Shown piece by piece: positions 34,467 to 42,805 of a stretch of 64,000 nt of DNA. Both the position numbers and the translations under genes were made by a program. The stretch covers positions 124,001 through 188,000 of the forward strand of contig CAUQTV010000005.1 of assembly GCA_963521185.1 (NCBI GenBank). The letters run 5' to 3'. The DNA comes from Enterobacter_D sp963521185 (lineage in GTDB: Bacteria > Pseudomonadota > Gammaproteobacteria > Enterobacterales > Enterobacteriaceae). Position 1 is the first letter of the stretch; every line of letters starts with the position of its first letter. The notes beneath the pieces were generated by a model. The model ran no database searches and had not been told where the DNA came from. It saw nothing but the letters and a program-made list of their open reading frames with translations.

Positions 34467-35692
34467 CGCGTCGTGTAGTGATTACAGGCATGGGCGGCGT
34501 CACCGCCTTCGGCCAGCGCTGGCAGGACGTATCGCGCCGCCTGCTGGCCTATGAAAACGCCGTGCGCAAAATGCCGGAGTGGGAGATCTACGACGGCCTG
34601 CACACGCTGCTCGGTGCGCCGATTGATGATTTCACCCTGCCGGAACACTATACCCGTAAGCGCATCCGCGCCATGGGCCGCGTCTCGCTGATGTCGACCC
34701 GCGCGTCTGAGCTGGCGCTGGAAGACGCCGGGCTGATTGGCGATCCGGTGTTGACCAACGGTGAAACCGGCATCGCTTACGGCTCCTCCACGGGCAGCAC
34801 CGGGCCGGTGAGCGAATTCGCCACCATGCTGACGGAAAAGCACACCAACAACATTACCGGCACCACCTACGTGCAGATGATGCCGCACACCACGGCGGTC
34901 AACACCGGGCTGTTTTTTGGTCTGCGCGGTCGGGTGATCCCCACTTCCAGCGCCTGTACATCCGGCAGTCAGGCCATTGGCTACGCATGGGAAGCTATTC
35001 ATCACGGTTATCAAACGGTGATGGTCGCCGGGGGCGCAGAAGAGTTATGCCCGTCAGAGGCGGCGGTATTTGACACGCTGTTTGCCACCAGCCAGCGCAA
35101 TGACGCCCCCAAAACCACGCCGTCGCCGTTCGACCAGCAGCGCGATGGGCTGGTGATTGGCGAGGGTGCAGGCACGCTGGTGCTGGAAGAGCTTGAGCAC
35201 GCTAAAGCGCGTGGGGCCACGATCTATGGGGAAATTGTTGGCTTCGCCACGAACTGCGATGCCGCCCATATCACCCAGCCACAGCGCGAAACCATGCAGA
35301 TTTGCATGGAGCAGTCGCTGAAGATGGCGGGCCTGGGCGCACGCGATATCGGCTATATTTCCGCACACGGCACCGCCACCGATCGCGGCGACGTTGCAGA
35401 AAGTCAGGCCACGGCGGCCATTTTCGGTGATAATGTGCCGGTCTCTTCGCTCAAAAGCTATTTTGGCCATACGCTCGGTGCCTGCGGTGCGCTTGAAGCC
35501 TGGATGAGCCTGCAAATGATGCGCGAAGGCTGGTTTGCACCTACGCTAAACCTGAAGACGCCGGACGAGCAGTGCGGTGCGCTGGACTATATTATGGGTG
35601 AAGCTCGTCGCGTCGATTGCGAGTTCCTGCAAAGTAACAATTTTGCATTCGGCGGCATTAACACCTCGATCATTATCAAACGCTGGGTTTAA
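34463..35692 (+). CDS. apeR: Beta-ketoacyl-ACP synthase ApeR (FabF-like)
   Basis: A 409-residue ketosynthase with Cys165 in TSSACTSGSQAIGY, His302 in SAHGTATDRGD and His336 in SYFGHTLGACG, so a complete active site. It is the second active ketosynthase of the cluster and may perform the first condensation or act on particular chain lengths; which is not shown by sequence. The acpT start follows 2 nt after its stop. Confidence 0.92.
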   Translation: MTRRVVITGMGGVTAFGQRWQDVSRRLLAYENAVRKMPEWEIYDGLHTLLGAPIDDFTLPEHYTRKRIRAMGRVSLMSTRASELALEDAGLIGDPVLTNGETGIAYGSSTGSTGPVSEFATMLTEKHTNNITGTTYVQMMPHTTAVNTGLFFGLRGRVIPTSSACTSGSQAIGYAWEAIHHGYQTVMVAGGAEELCPSEAAVFDTLFATSQRNDAPKTTPSPFDQQRDGLVIGEGAGTLVLEELEHAKARGATIYGEIVGFATNCDAAHITQPQRETMQICMEQSLKMAGLGARDIGYISAHGTATDRGDVAESQATAAIFGDNVPVSSLKSYFGHTLGACGALEAWMSLQMMREGWFAPTLNLKTPDEQCGALDYIMGEARRVDCEFLQSNNFAFGGINTSIIIKRWV

Positions 35693-35694
35693 GC

Positions 35695-36279
35695 ATGTAC
35701 CGAGTGGTGCGCGGAAAAATTTCGACGCTCAGTGCGGGTGATTTGTCACCCGCGCTTCTTTCACAGGCTCCACAGGGCGCACGGCGGGCGGGCTGGTTAG
35801 CCGGGCGCGCGCTGCTGTCGCGCCTGTTTTCGCCGCTGCCTGACATTCTCTACAGCGATCAGGGCAAGCCGATGTTTGCCGGTCATCCCGAGTGGTGGTT
35901 TAACCTGAGTCACAGCGGCGATGACATTGTGTTGCTGCTGAGCGATGAGGGCGAAGTGGGCTGCGATATCGAAGCGATCCGTCCACGCGAGAACTGGCGC
36001 GCGCTGGCGAACGCGGTGTTCAGCACGGCCGAACACGCCGAGCTTGAACACACCCCCGCCGAGCGGCAGCTTGCGGTGTTCTGGCACATCTGGACGCGCA
36101 AAGAAGCGATGGTGAAGCAGCGCGGCGGCAGCGCCTGGCAAATTGTCAGCGTCGACAGCCACGCGGCGATGCGCGTCAACCTCAACCTCAGCCACTGCCA
36201 GTTAGACACGCTCAGCCTTGCCGTCTGCACGCCGACGCCGTTTACGCTAAACGCCGCTGACGTGCAGTTTATCCGCTAG
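35695..36279 (+). CDS. acpT: 4'-phosphopantetheinyl transferase AcpT
   Basis: A 194-residue Sfp-type phosphopantetheinyl transferase. Motifs are GCDIEAIRPRENWRALA (Mg-binding Asp/Glu) and WHIWTRKEAMVKQRG (KEA...K). It converts apo-carrier proteins to holo form from CoA. In E. coli K-12 acpT is an orphan because the cognate carrier genes were lost, while in O157:H7 it modifies carriers of this locus. Here it remains the last gene of the operon, 2 nt after apeR. Confidence 0.95.
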   Translation: MYRVVRGKISTLSAGDLSPALLSQAPQGARRAGWLAGRALLSRLFSPLPDILYSDQGKPMFAGHPEWWFNLSHSGDDIVLLLSDEGEVGCDIEAIRPRENWRALANAVFSTAEHAELEHTPAERQLAVFWHIWTRKEAMVKQRGGSAWQIVSVDSHAAMRVNLNLSHCQLDTLSLAVCTPTPFTLNAADVQFIR

Positions 36280-36410
36280 AGATTTGCCGGGAAATTTTTC
36301 GGGAGTTCGCTCGCCGCGATGAACGACGCTGCGCAGCCTGCTGCGATCGGTCCCGTAAATCGTCGACCTGCTACGCTTAACGAATCATTCATTACGATCG
36401 GGAGCACAGC

Positions 36411-37205
36411 ATGAAAATCGATTTAACGGGAAAACTCGCACTGGTCACCGCCTCGACGGGCGGTATCGGCTTTGCGATTGCCCGTGGGCTGGCCGAAAGC
36501 GGCGCAGAAGTCATCGTTAACGGGCGCAGCGAAAGCTCGGTGAACAAAGGCATTCAGAACTTACAGCAGGTGGTGCCGGGCGTGGCGGTGCGCGCAGCCA
36601 TTGCCGATCTCAGCACGCCAGAGGGGATTGAGTCCGTGCTGCGGACGGCCTCGGGCGTGGACATTCTGGTGAATAACGCCGGGATTTACGGCCCGAAAGA
36701 TTTCTACTCCACCGACGATGAGACCTGGGAGAGCTACTGGCAAACCAACGTCATGTCCGGGGTGCGCCTGTCGCGCGCACTGCTGCCGGGCATGGTGCAA
36801 AAAGGCTGGGGCCGCGTGGTATTTATCTCGTCGGAATCCGCGCTGAATATTCCCTCAGACATGATCCACTACGGCGTGACCAAGACCGCGCAGCTCTCGC
36901 TGGCCCGTGGGCTGGCGAAATTCGTCGCCGGTAGCGGCGTGACGGTGAACAGCGTGCTGCCCGGCCCCACGCTGTCGGACGGCTTTGCCGACATGATGAA
37001 AGATGAGATGGAACGCACCGGTAAATCACTCGAAGTGCTGGCAAAAGAGTTCGTGATGGCGAATCGCCCCAGCTCGGTGATCCAGCGCGCCGCCAGCGTG
37101 GAAGAAGTGGCCAATATGGTGGTGTACGTCTGCTCGCAACAGGCGTCGGCGACCTCCGGCGCGGCCCTGCGCGTCGACGGCGGCGTCGTGGATGATATTG
37201 TTTAA
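36411..37205 (+). CDS. Short-chain dehydrogenase/reductase
   Basis: A 264-residue SDR with cofactor motif TASTGGIGFAIA (about 14-25), VNGRSESS, DILVNNAGIYG and active-site Tyr/Lys in HYGVTKTAQLSLARGL, preceded by SSES. It probably oxidises or reduces an alcohol/ketone with NAD(P)(H). The substrate is not recognisable. It lies 131 bp after acpT in the same orientation; GATCGGGAGCACAGC precedes the ATG. K-12 has nikABCDE after acpT; here this gene follows instead. Confidence 0.85.
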   Translation: MKIDLTGKLALVTASTGGIGFAIARGLAESGAEVIVNGRSESSVNKGIQNLQQVVPGVAVRAAIADLSTPEGIESVLRTASGVDILVNNAGIYGPKDFYSTDDETWESYWQTNVMSGVRLSRALLPGMVQKGWGRVVFISSESALNIPSDMIHYGVTKTAQLSLARGLAKFVAGSGVTVNSVLPGPTLSDGFADMMKDEMERTGKSLEVLAKEFVMANRPSSVIQRAASVEEVANMVVYVCSQQASATSGAALRVDGGVVDDIV

Positions 37206-37222
37206 GGTTATCAGGTTTAAGT

Positions 37223-37242
37223 GGGCGACACGTGGGTCGCCC
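37223..37242 (+). terminator. Hairpin after the SDR gene
   Basis: GGGCGAC (37223-37229) pairs with GTCGCCC (37236-37242) around a 6-nt loop 18 nt past the SDR stop codon. It is followed by a pyrimidine-rich stretch rather than a pure T-run. Confidence 0.5.
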
Positions 37243-37399
37243 GACTCTCTTTCACATTTATGCCTTACACTTCCCGCCCAATAAACTGCATACATATCAA
37301 CCATAATCAGTTATGTTTTGTGTCATTACGTTTGATATCGCGAATGTTGCGACGGGCGCCGCATTGTGACCTGCGAAGCGTGATCCTAAGGAGTGAGGA

Positions 37400-38524
37400 A
37401 TGTTTTTTGTCTGGACGCTAATCCCTGCGCTGTACGTCATTGTGCGCTTTATCTGGCCGCTCCGATTACCGGTGCTTGCCCGCCTGGCGCTGTCGATTAT
37501 TCCTCTCGTCGCCAGTGAATATCATCTCATCAGCCGCGTTTTTTTCGACAGCATGTTCTCCCCTGAATGGCCAAAACCGGTGATGTACGTGCAGGGCTGG
37601 CTGTTTGGCGGCATCGTGTTATTTGCCGGTTTGCTGCTGGCGCGCGATCTCATCAGCCTGATTAGCCGCCTGCTGTTGAAACGCTCGCTTCCCGTGACGT
37701 TAACCGGCGTCACGCTGATGTTCGTCGCTATGGTACTGGCCGCCGTTGGCGTGAAACAGGCGGGAGATATCCCGGCGGTGCGCACCGTCGAAGTGAATAT
37801 CACGAATCTGCCGCCCGCCTTTGAGGGCTATCGCCTGGTGCAACTGACCGATATTCACGCCAGCCGACTGCTGCCGCGCGAGTGGGTTGAGCAGGTGGTG
37901 AGTATCACTAATAATCTCCATCCGGATGCGATCGTGCTGACGGGCGATATGTCCGACGGCACGGTCGATAAGCGCTACCGTGACGTTGAACCCCTCAGCA
38001 AACTGAGCGCGCCTGACGGCGTTTTCGCCATTACCGGCAATCACGAATACTACTTTGACTATGCACAGTGGATGAAAACTTTTGCGCAACTGGGCATTCC
38101 GTTTTTGCACAACAGCCATACGCGCATTGTGCGTGGCGATGCGTCGATTGTGCTGGCCGGGGTAAACGATGAATCCGCCGAGCGCATTCACGAGAAAGGC
38201 CCGGACATTGACGCCGCGCTGGCGGGAACAAAACCTGACGATACGATTATCCTGCTCGCCCACCGCCCGGCTCCCGCGCGGGATTACGCGAAGCATAATG
38301 TGGCGTTGCAGCTTTCCGGGCATACCCACGGCGGCATGATCCGCGGGCTTGATCTGCTCGTCGGCCCGGCCAATAACGGCTTTGTCTCGGGGCTGTATCA
38401 GGTAGACAAAATGGCGCTGTACGTCAGCAACGGCACCGGCCTGTGGAACGGTTTTCCGCTGCGCCTTGGCCGCCCGTCAGAAATCACGCAGTTTGTACTG
38501 CATCGCGCGGCTGCGGCGAAGTGA
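37400..38524 (+). CDS. Membrane-anchored calcineurin-like metallophosphoesterase
   Basis: A 374-residue protein with four N-terminal membrane segments (about 1-125) and a C-terminal metallophosphoesterase domain. The metal-ligand motifs are QLTDIHASR, VLTGDMSDG, TGNHEYYF, LLAHRPAP and SGHTHGGMI, all present in order. It resembles the YkuE/YaeI group, some of which hydrolyse UDP-2,3-diacylglucosamine or phospholipid headgroups; the substrate here is unknown. The start follows AAGGAGTGAGGA. It is convergent with yhiN, 8 nt apart. Confidence 0.87.
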   Translation: MFFVWTLIPALYVIVRFIWPLRLPVLARLALSIIPLVASEYHLISRVFFDSMFSPEWPKPVMYVQGWLFGGIVLFAGLLLARDLISLISRLLLKRSLPVTLTGVTLMFVAMVLAAVGVKQAGDIPAVRTVEVNITNLPPAFEGYRLVQLTDIHASRLLPREWVEQVVSITNNLHPDAIVLTGDMSDGTVDKRYRDVEPLSKLSAPDGVFAITGNHEYYFDYAQWMKTFAQLGIPFLHNSHTRIVRGDASIVLAGVNDESAERIHEKGPDIDAALAGTKPDDTIILLAHRPAPARDYAKHNVALQLSGHTHGGMIRGLDLLVGPANNGFVSGLYQVDKMALYVSNGTGLWNGFPLRLGRPSEITQFVLHRAAAAK

Positions 38525-38532
38525 TTAGGCAA

Positions 38533-39735
38533 TCAGGAAGGCATACCCTCACTCAGCGCCTGCGCGCAGGCCCAGGCGCTGGCCCATGCCCACTGGAAGT
38601 TGTAGCCACCGAGCCAACCGGTAACGTCCATCACTTCGCCAATAAAGTAGAGGCCGGGAACGTCGCGGGCTTCCATGGTACGTGACGATAGCGCGTGGGT
38701 GTCAACGCCGCCGAGTGTCACTTCCGCTGTACGATAGCCTTCGGTGCCGTTGGGCTGCACGCGCCACTGCGTCAGCGTGTCGATGAGCGCCTGTTGTTCG
38801 CGCGGGTTAAGCTGTTTGAGCGTCACGTCGGGGATTTGCCCGAGCAGTTGTAAACACTCCACCAGACGTTTCGGCAATTGCATTGCCAGCGTATTTTTCA
38901 GGCTTTGATTGGGGTGCGCGCTGCGCTGCTCGTTCAGGAAGCCGTCAAGATCGACATCCGGCAGCATATTAATCGTCACGAACTCACCCGGGAGCCAGTA
39001 GCTGGAAATCTGTAGGATTGCCGGACCTGACAGCCCCCGATGCGTGAAGAGCAGGTTTTCGCGAAACAGGGTGCCATCTTCGGCGGTGATAACCGAGGGC
39101 ACCGAGACGCCCGACAGCACCTGAAGCTGTTCCAGCAGCGGTTTGTGCAGCGTGAAAGGCACCAGTCCTGCGCGGGTGGGCAGCACCTTGAGCCCAAACT
39201 GCTCGGCGATTTTATAGCCAAAGGGTGTCGCCCCGAGGCCCGGCATCGACAAGCCACCGCTGGCGATCACCAGTTTCGCGGCGCTGACCGTGTCGCCATT
39301 AAGCTGCAAGGTGTAACCCGCCTCGTCACGCGTGACCTCCAGCACCTCTGTGCGCAAACGCGTCACGACGTTGCCCTTCTCGCACTCCGCCACCAGCATA
39401 TCGACGATTTGCTGGGCCGAGTCGTCGCAAAACAGCTGTCCCAGTGTCTTCTCGTGCCACGCAATGCCGTGCTTGCCTACCAGATCGATAAAATCCCACT
39501 GGGTATAACGCGCCAGCGCTGATTTGCAAAAATGCGGGTTCTGGCTCAAATACGCCGCAGGCTCGACATAAAGGTTAGTGAAGTTACAGCGGCCGCCGCC
39601 AGACATGAGGATTTTACGGCCTGGCTTTTTGCCATTGTCCAGCAACAGCACGCGGCATCCCGCCTGTCCGGCCTGCGCGGCACAAAACATTCCCGCCGCA
39701 CCGGCACCGATCACAATGGCATCAAACCTTTCCAC
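38533..39735 (-). CDS. yhiN: HI0933-family flavoprotein YhiN
   Basis: A 400-residue NAD(P)/FAD-dependent oxidoreductase-like protein. The FAD dinucleotide motif is AIVIGAGAAGMFCAAQAGQAG (about 6-26, one of the best-conserved parts), followed by MSGGGRCNFTN. The C-terminus TGWLGGYNFQWAWASAWACAQALS is typical. No reaction has been assigned to the family. It is divergent from pitA. Confidence 0.92.
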   Translation of the reverse strand: MERFDAIVIGAGAAGMFCAAQAGQAGCRVLLLDNGKKPGRKILMSGGGRCNFTNLYVEPAAYLSQNPHFCKSALARYTQWDFIDLVGKHGIAWHEKTLGQLFCDDSAQQIVDMLVAECEKGNVVTRLRTEVLEVTRDEAGYTLQLNGDTVSAAKLVIASGGLSMPGLGATPFGYKIAEQFGLKVLPTRAGLVPFTLHKPLLEQLQVLSGVSVPSVITAEDGTLFRENLLFTHRGLSGPAILQISSYWLPGEFVTINMLPDVDLDGFLNEQRSAHPNQSLKNTLAMQLPKRLVECLQLLGQIPDVTLKQLNPREQQALIDTLTQWRVQPNGTEGYRTAEVTLGGVDTHALSSRTMEARDVPGLYFIGEVMDVTGWLGGYNFQWAWASAWACAQALSEGMPS

Positions 39736-39962
39736 ACGTTAACCCTCTTCATAGTGAGCGCGGATTGTAAATATTCAGCGCTGGTCGCACCAGCAGAAAT
39801 GTGTCAAAACAATGACATTTCATTGAAAAATAAAAGATAATTGTTTTTCAGATTGCATAAGCACAGGATAAATATTAAAAAAAGTCTATATTTCACTTTG
39901 CCCGCGCTGCCATTGTCCACGATAATGCGCCGCGTTCATGTCCTCAAAATGGCGTAACGTCT

Positions 39963-41459
39963 ATGTTACATTTGTTTGCCGGCCTGGATTTACATACCGG
40001 GTTGTTGTTATTACTTGCTCTGGCATTTGTGCTTTTCTACGAAGCCATTAACGGCTTCCATGATACGGCGAACGCTGTTGCAACGGTTATTTATACCCGC
40101 GCAATGCGATCGCAGGTCGCGGTGGTTATGGCGGCGGTTTTCAACTTTTTCGGCGTGCTGCTGGGCGGGCTGAGTGTCGCCTATGCGATCGTGCATATGC
40201 TGCCCACCGATCTGCTGCTCAACGTGAGTTCTGCTCATGGCCTCGCCATGGTGTTCTCTATGCTGCTGGCGGCGATTATCTGGAACCTTGGCACCTGGTA
40301 TTTAGGTCTGCCAGCCTCCAGTTCACACACCCTGATTGGCGCGATTATCGGTATTGGTTTGACCAATGCTCTGATGACCGGCACGTCGGTGGTGGACGCG
40401 CTGAACATTCCTAAAGTCATCAATATTTTTGCCTCGCTGATTGTCTCGCCTATCGTCGGGCTGGTCTTCGCGGGCGGTCTGATTTTCCTGCTGCGCCGCT
40501 TCTGGAACGGCACGAAAAAACGCGACCGTATTCATATGACTCCGGCGGAGCGTGAGAAGAAAGACGGTAAGAAAAAGCCGCCGTTCTGGACGCGTACCGC
40601 GCTCATCCTCTCTGCTATTGGCGTGAGCTTCTCGCACGGCGCGAACGACGGTCAGAAAGGCATCGGCCTGATCATGCTGGTTCTGATTGGCGTGGCACCG
40701 GCGGGCTTCGTGGTGAACATGAACGCGTCTGGCTACGACATCACCCGCACGCGTGATGCGGTCAATAACGTCGAAACTTACTTCCAGCAACACCCTGCGC
40801 TGATGCAAAAAGCGACCGGTTTCGATCCGCTGATCCCGGCACCTGACGAAGTGGTCACGAAGCCGAACGAGTTCCATTGCCATCCGGGCCGTGCGGTTAA
40901 TGCGCTGGATCGTGCGAAAGAGATGCTGACGAATATCGAAAGCTACGACAAGCTGCCGGTTGAGCAACGTGGTCAGCTCCGCCGCATCTTGCTGTGCATC
41001 TCTGATATCACCGATAAAGTGGCGAAGCAGCCGGAAGTGAGCGCCGACGATCAGCGCCTGCTGAAGAAACTGAAAGGCGACATGCTGAGCACCATCGAAT
41101 ACGCGCCAATCTGGATCATCATGGCCGTTGCGCTGGCGCTGGGTCTCGGCACCATGATTGGCTGGCGTCGTGTGGCGACCACCATCGGTGAGAAGATCGG
41201 CAAAAAAGGCATGACCTACGCGCAAGGTATGTCAGCGCAGATGACGGCAGCGGTCTCCATTGGTCTGGCGAGCTACACCGGTATGCCGGTTTCAACAACG
41301 CACGTTCTCTCCTCCTCGGTGGCGGGTACGATGCTTGTGGACGGTGGCGGTCTGCAACGCAAAACCGTGACCAACATTTTAATGGCCTGGGTGTTCACGC
41401 TGCCCGCGTCGATTATCTTGTCCGGTGGACTGTACTGGATTTCACTGCATCTGATTTGA
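39963..41459 (+). CDS. pitA: Low-affinity inorganic phosphate/metal-phosphate symporter PitA
   Basis: A 498-residue inner-membrane transporter, one residue shorter than E. coli PitA, that moves metal-phosphate with protons. The family repeats are NGFHDTANAVATVIYTRAM (near 30-48) and SHGANDGQKGIGL (about 223-235), with a long cytoplasmic loop between (about 180-385). The C-terminal STTHVLSSSVAGTMLVDGGG is also typical. It is followed by a REP-like palindrome and a strong terminator. Confidence 0.96.
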   Translation: MLHLFAGLDLHTGLLLLLALAFVLFYEAINGFHDTANAVATVIYTRAMRSQVAVVMAAVFNFFGVLLGGLSVAYAIVHMLPTDLLLNVSSAHGLAMVFSMLLAAIIWNLGTWYLGLPASSSHTLIGAIIGIGLTNALMTGTSVVDALNIPKVINIFASLIVSPIVGLVFAGGLIFLLRRFWNGTKKRDRIHMTPAEREKKDGKKKPPFWTRTALILSAIGVSFSHGANDGQKGIGLIMLVLIGVAPAGFVVNMNASGYDITRTRDAVNNVETYFQQHPALMQKATGFDPLIPAPDEVVTKPNEFHCHPGRAVNALDRAKEMLTNIESYDKLPVEQRGQLRRILLCISDITDKVAKQPEVSADDQRLLKKLKGDMLSTIEYAPIWIIMAVALALGLGTMIGWRRVATTIGEKIGKKGMTYAQGMSAQMTAAVSIGLASYTGMPVSTTHVLSSSVAGTMLVDGGGLQRKTVTNILMAWVFTLPASIILSGGLYWISLHLI

Positions 41460-41471
41460 TGCGAAGAGATC

Positions 41472-41497
41472 GCCGGGTGGCGCTACGCTTACCCGGC
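41472..41497. repeat. REP-like palindrome after pitA
   Basis: GCCGGGT (41472-41478) and ACCCGGC (41491-41497) flank GGCGCTACGCTT, followed by CTACA. It shares core and flank with the units of the 12905 tandem repeat. Confidence 0.75.
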
Positions 41498-41507
41498 CTA
41501 CAAAAAC

Positions 41508-41540
41508 AAAAGCGGGTCAGGAAACTGAGCCGCTTTTTTT
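41508..41540 (+). terminator. Rho-independent terminator between pitA and uspB
   Basis: AAAAGCGG (41508-41515) pairs with CCGCTTTT (41530-41537), and the interior TCAG-GAAA-CTGA extends the stem to a GAAA tetraloop. TTT follows. The A-run on the left arm makes it usable by the convergent uspB transcript as well. Confidence 0.88.
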
Positions 41541-41544
41541 ATGT

Positions 41545-41880
41545 TTAATGCCAAATCAACAACGCAATTAAGCTCACCACGACCAGGCCGCAGAGCGCGC
41601 TGGTCAAAACAAAATGTCGACGTACGCGCTCGCAGCGACGGATGAATTCGTCGTCATGATGGTCCCGATAGCGCTGAGCGTAGATGTACCACACCAGACG
41701 CATCTGTTTGCTGGGCTGACCATGCGAGGTAAAAAAGCCCCCGCCATCCACGTATTGGTAGAGCAAAGGATCGCAACCACGAAGTACCACTAACAATGCG
41801 CGTAAAGATGAGAAGTAACGCGCCATGTTCACCACACAAACGACACACAAAGCCCAAAACAGCGCGACGGTGCTGACCAT
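41545..41880 (-). CDS. uspB: Universal stress protein B
   Basis: A 111-residue membrane protein with two hydrophobic segments (about 5-20 and 90-108), nearly identical to E. coli UspB (STVALFWALCVVC, RYFSSLRALLVVLR, DDEFIRRCERVRR). It is induced in stationary phase and gives ethanol resistance in E. coli. It is divergent from uspA. Confidence 0.96.
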   Translation of the reverse strand: MVSTVALFWALCVVCVVNMARYFSSLRALLVVLRGCDPLLYQYVDGGGFFTSHGQPSKQMRLVWYIYAQRYRDHHDDEFIRRCERVRRHFVLTSALCGLVVVSLIALLIWH

Positions 41881-42278
41881 ACCCCCTCCCCGGCGATCCG
41901 CCCACGGAGAAATCCCCCGGGACTACCGCTCCCCGATACTCAGCTAAACAGTTCAGTGAAGAGTGTTACCAGAAACCGACGGGGATCACATTTATTTATC
42001 CGAGCGGCTCCTCTAATAGTGTAGGAGATCCGTTAAATTTTTTACCACAACGTTAATCGTTATCAAAAATATCTCTCTGCAAATGTGTTGCACTAAAGCG
42101 TGACACAGACGGATTGACGGCAGGAAACGCCCGTTATAAGGTAGAAATATCTTCTACAATTAGATCTTTAAGGCCGGGCATTACCCGCGCAAGTGGTACG
42201 CAGGACGCGGGGCACAGGGCAGCACACGACACGCTGTTATCCCAATGGTCATCGACAACTTATGGAAGGAGTAACACT
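41881..42278. promoter_or_regulatory. uspB-uspA divergent promoter region
   Basis: This 398-bp non-coding region separates the divergent stress genes. Toward uspA, TTGACG (42114-42119) is followed by TATAAG (42135-42140, spacer 15) or TAAGGT (42137-42142, spacer 17), a plausible sigma-70 promoter with a leader of about 130 nt. The uspB side is A/T-rich and in E. coli is sigma-S dependent. I see no gene in it; the frame open from 42114 into uspA is leader sequence. Confidence 0.55.
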
Positions 42279-42716
42279 ATGGCTTACAAACATATCCTCA
42301 TCGCGGTCGATCTTTCACCGGAAAGCAAAGTGCTGGTTGAGAAAGCGGTCTCCATGGCGCGCCCCTACAACGCGAAGGTTTCCCTGATTCATGTCGATGT
42401 AAACTACTCCGATCTTTATACCGGTCTTATCGACGTTAACCTCGGCGATATGCAAAAACGCATCTCCGAGGAAACTCACCACGCGCTGACCGAGCTGTCC
42501 ACCAACGCGGGCTACCCAATCACTGAAACCCTGAGCGGCAGCGGCGATCTGGGTCAGGTGCTGGTCGATGCGATCAAGAAATACGATATGGACCTGGTGG
42601 TCTGCGGGCATCATCAGGATTTCTGGAGCAAGCTGATGTCCTCGGCGCGCCAGCTTATCAACACCGTCCACGTTGATATGCTGATCGTTCCGCTGCGCGA
42701 CGAAGAAGACGAGTAA
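42279..42716 (+). CDS. uspA: Universal stress protein A
   Basis: A 145-residue UspA, almost identical to E. coli UspA: MAYKHILIAVDLSPESKVLV at the N-terminus and VVCGHHQDFWSKLMSSARQL near the C-terminus. It is a cytoplasmic dimeric stress protein induced by growth arrest. Start 42279 has GGAAGGAG upstream. It ends EEDE. In K-12 dtpB follows; here an inverted repeat and rsmJ follow. Confidence 0.97.
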   Translation: MAYKHILIAVDLSPESKVLVEKAVSMARPYNAKVSLIHVDVNYSDLYTGLIDVNLGDMQKRISEETHHALTELSTNAGYPITETLSGSGDLGQVLVDAIKKYDMDLVVCGHHQDFWSKLMSSARQLINTVHVDMLIVPLRDEEDE

Positions 42717-42723
42717 GCATCTC

Positions 42724-42803
42724 CCCTCACCCTAACCCTCTCCCAATGGGCTGAGGGAACCGATCGAGCCCCTCTCCTCGTGGGAGAGGGGTTGGGGTGA
42801 GGG
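42724..42803. repeat. Long imperfect inverted repeat between uspA and rsmJ
   Basis: The left arm begins CCCTCACCCTAACCC (42724) and runs to 42744; the right arm at 42782-42803 begins GGGAGAGGGG. Reverse-complemented, the right arm matches the left with one substitution and one extra base. The interior is 37 nt. C/T-rich repeats of this form are scattered between genes in many enterobacteria. Here it may act as a two-way terminator for the convergent genes. Confidence 0.75.
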
Positions 42804-42805
42804 CA

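Noticed and set aside
42114..42278. N-terminal extension of uspA
   Set aside because: The region contains the promoter and leader; the ATG at 42279 has GGAAGGAG and the universal MAYKHILIAVD start.
42724..42803. Inverted repeat as the ends of a miniature transposon
   Set aside because: No target-site duplication could be seen and the sequence type is a common intergenic hairpin in enterobacteria.
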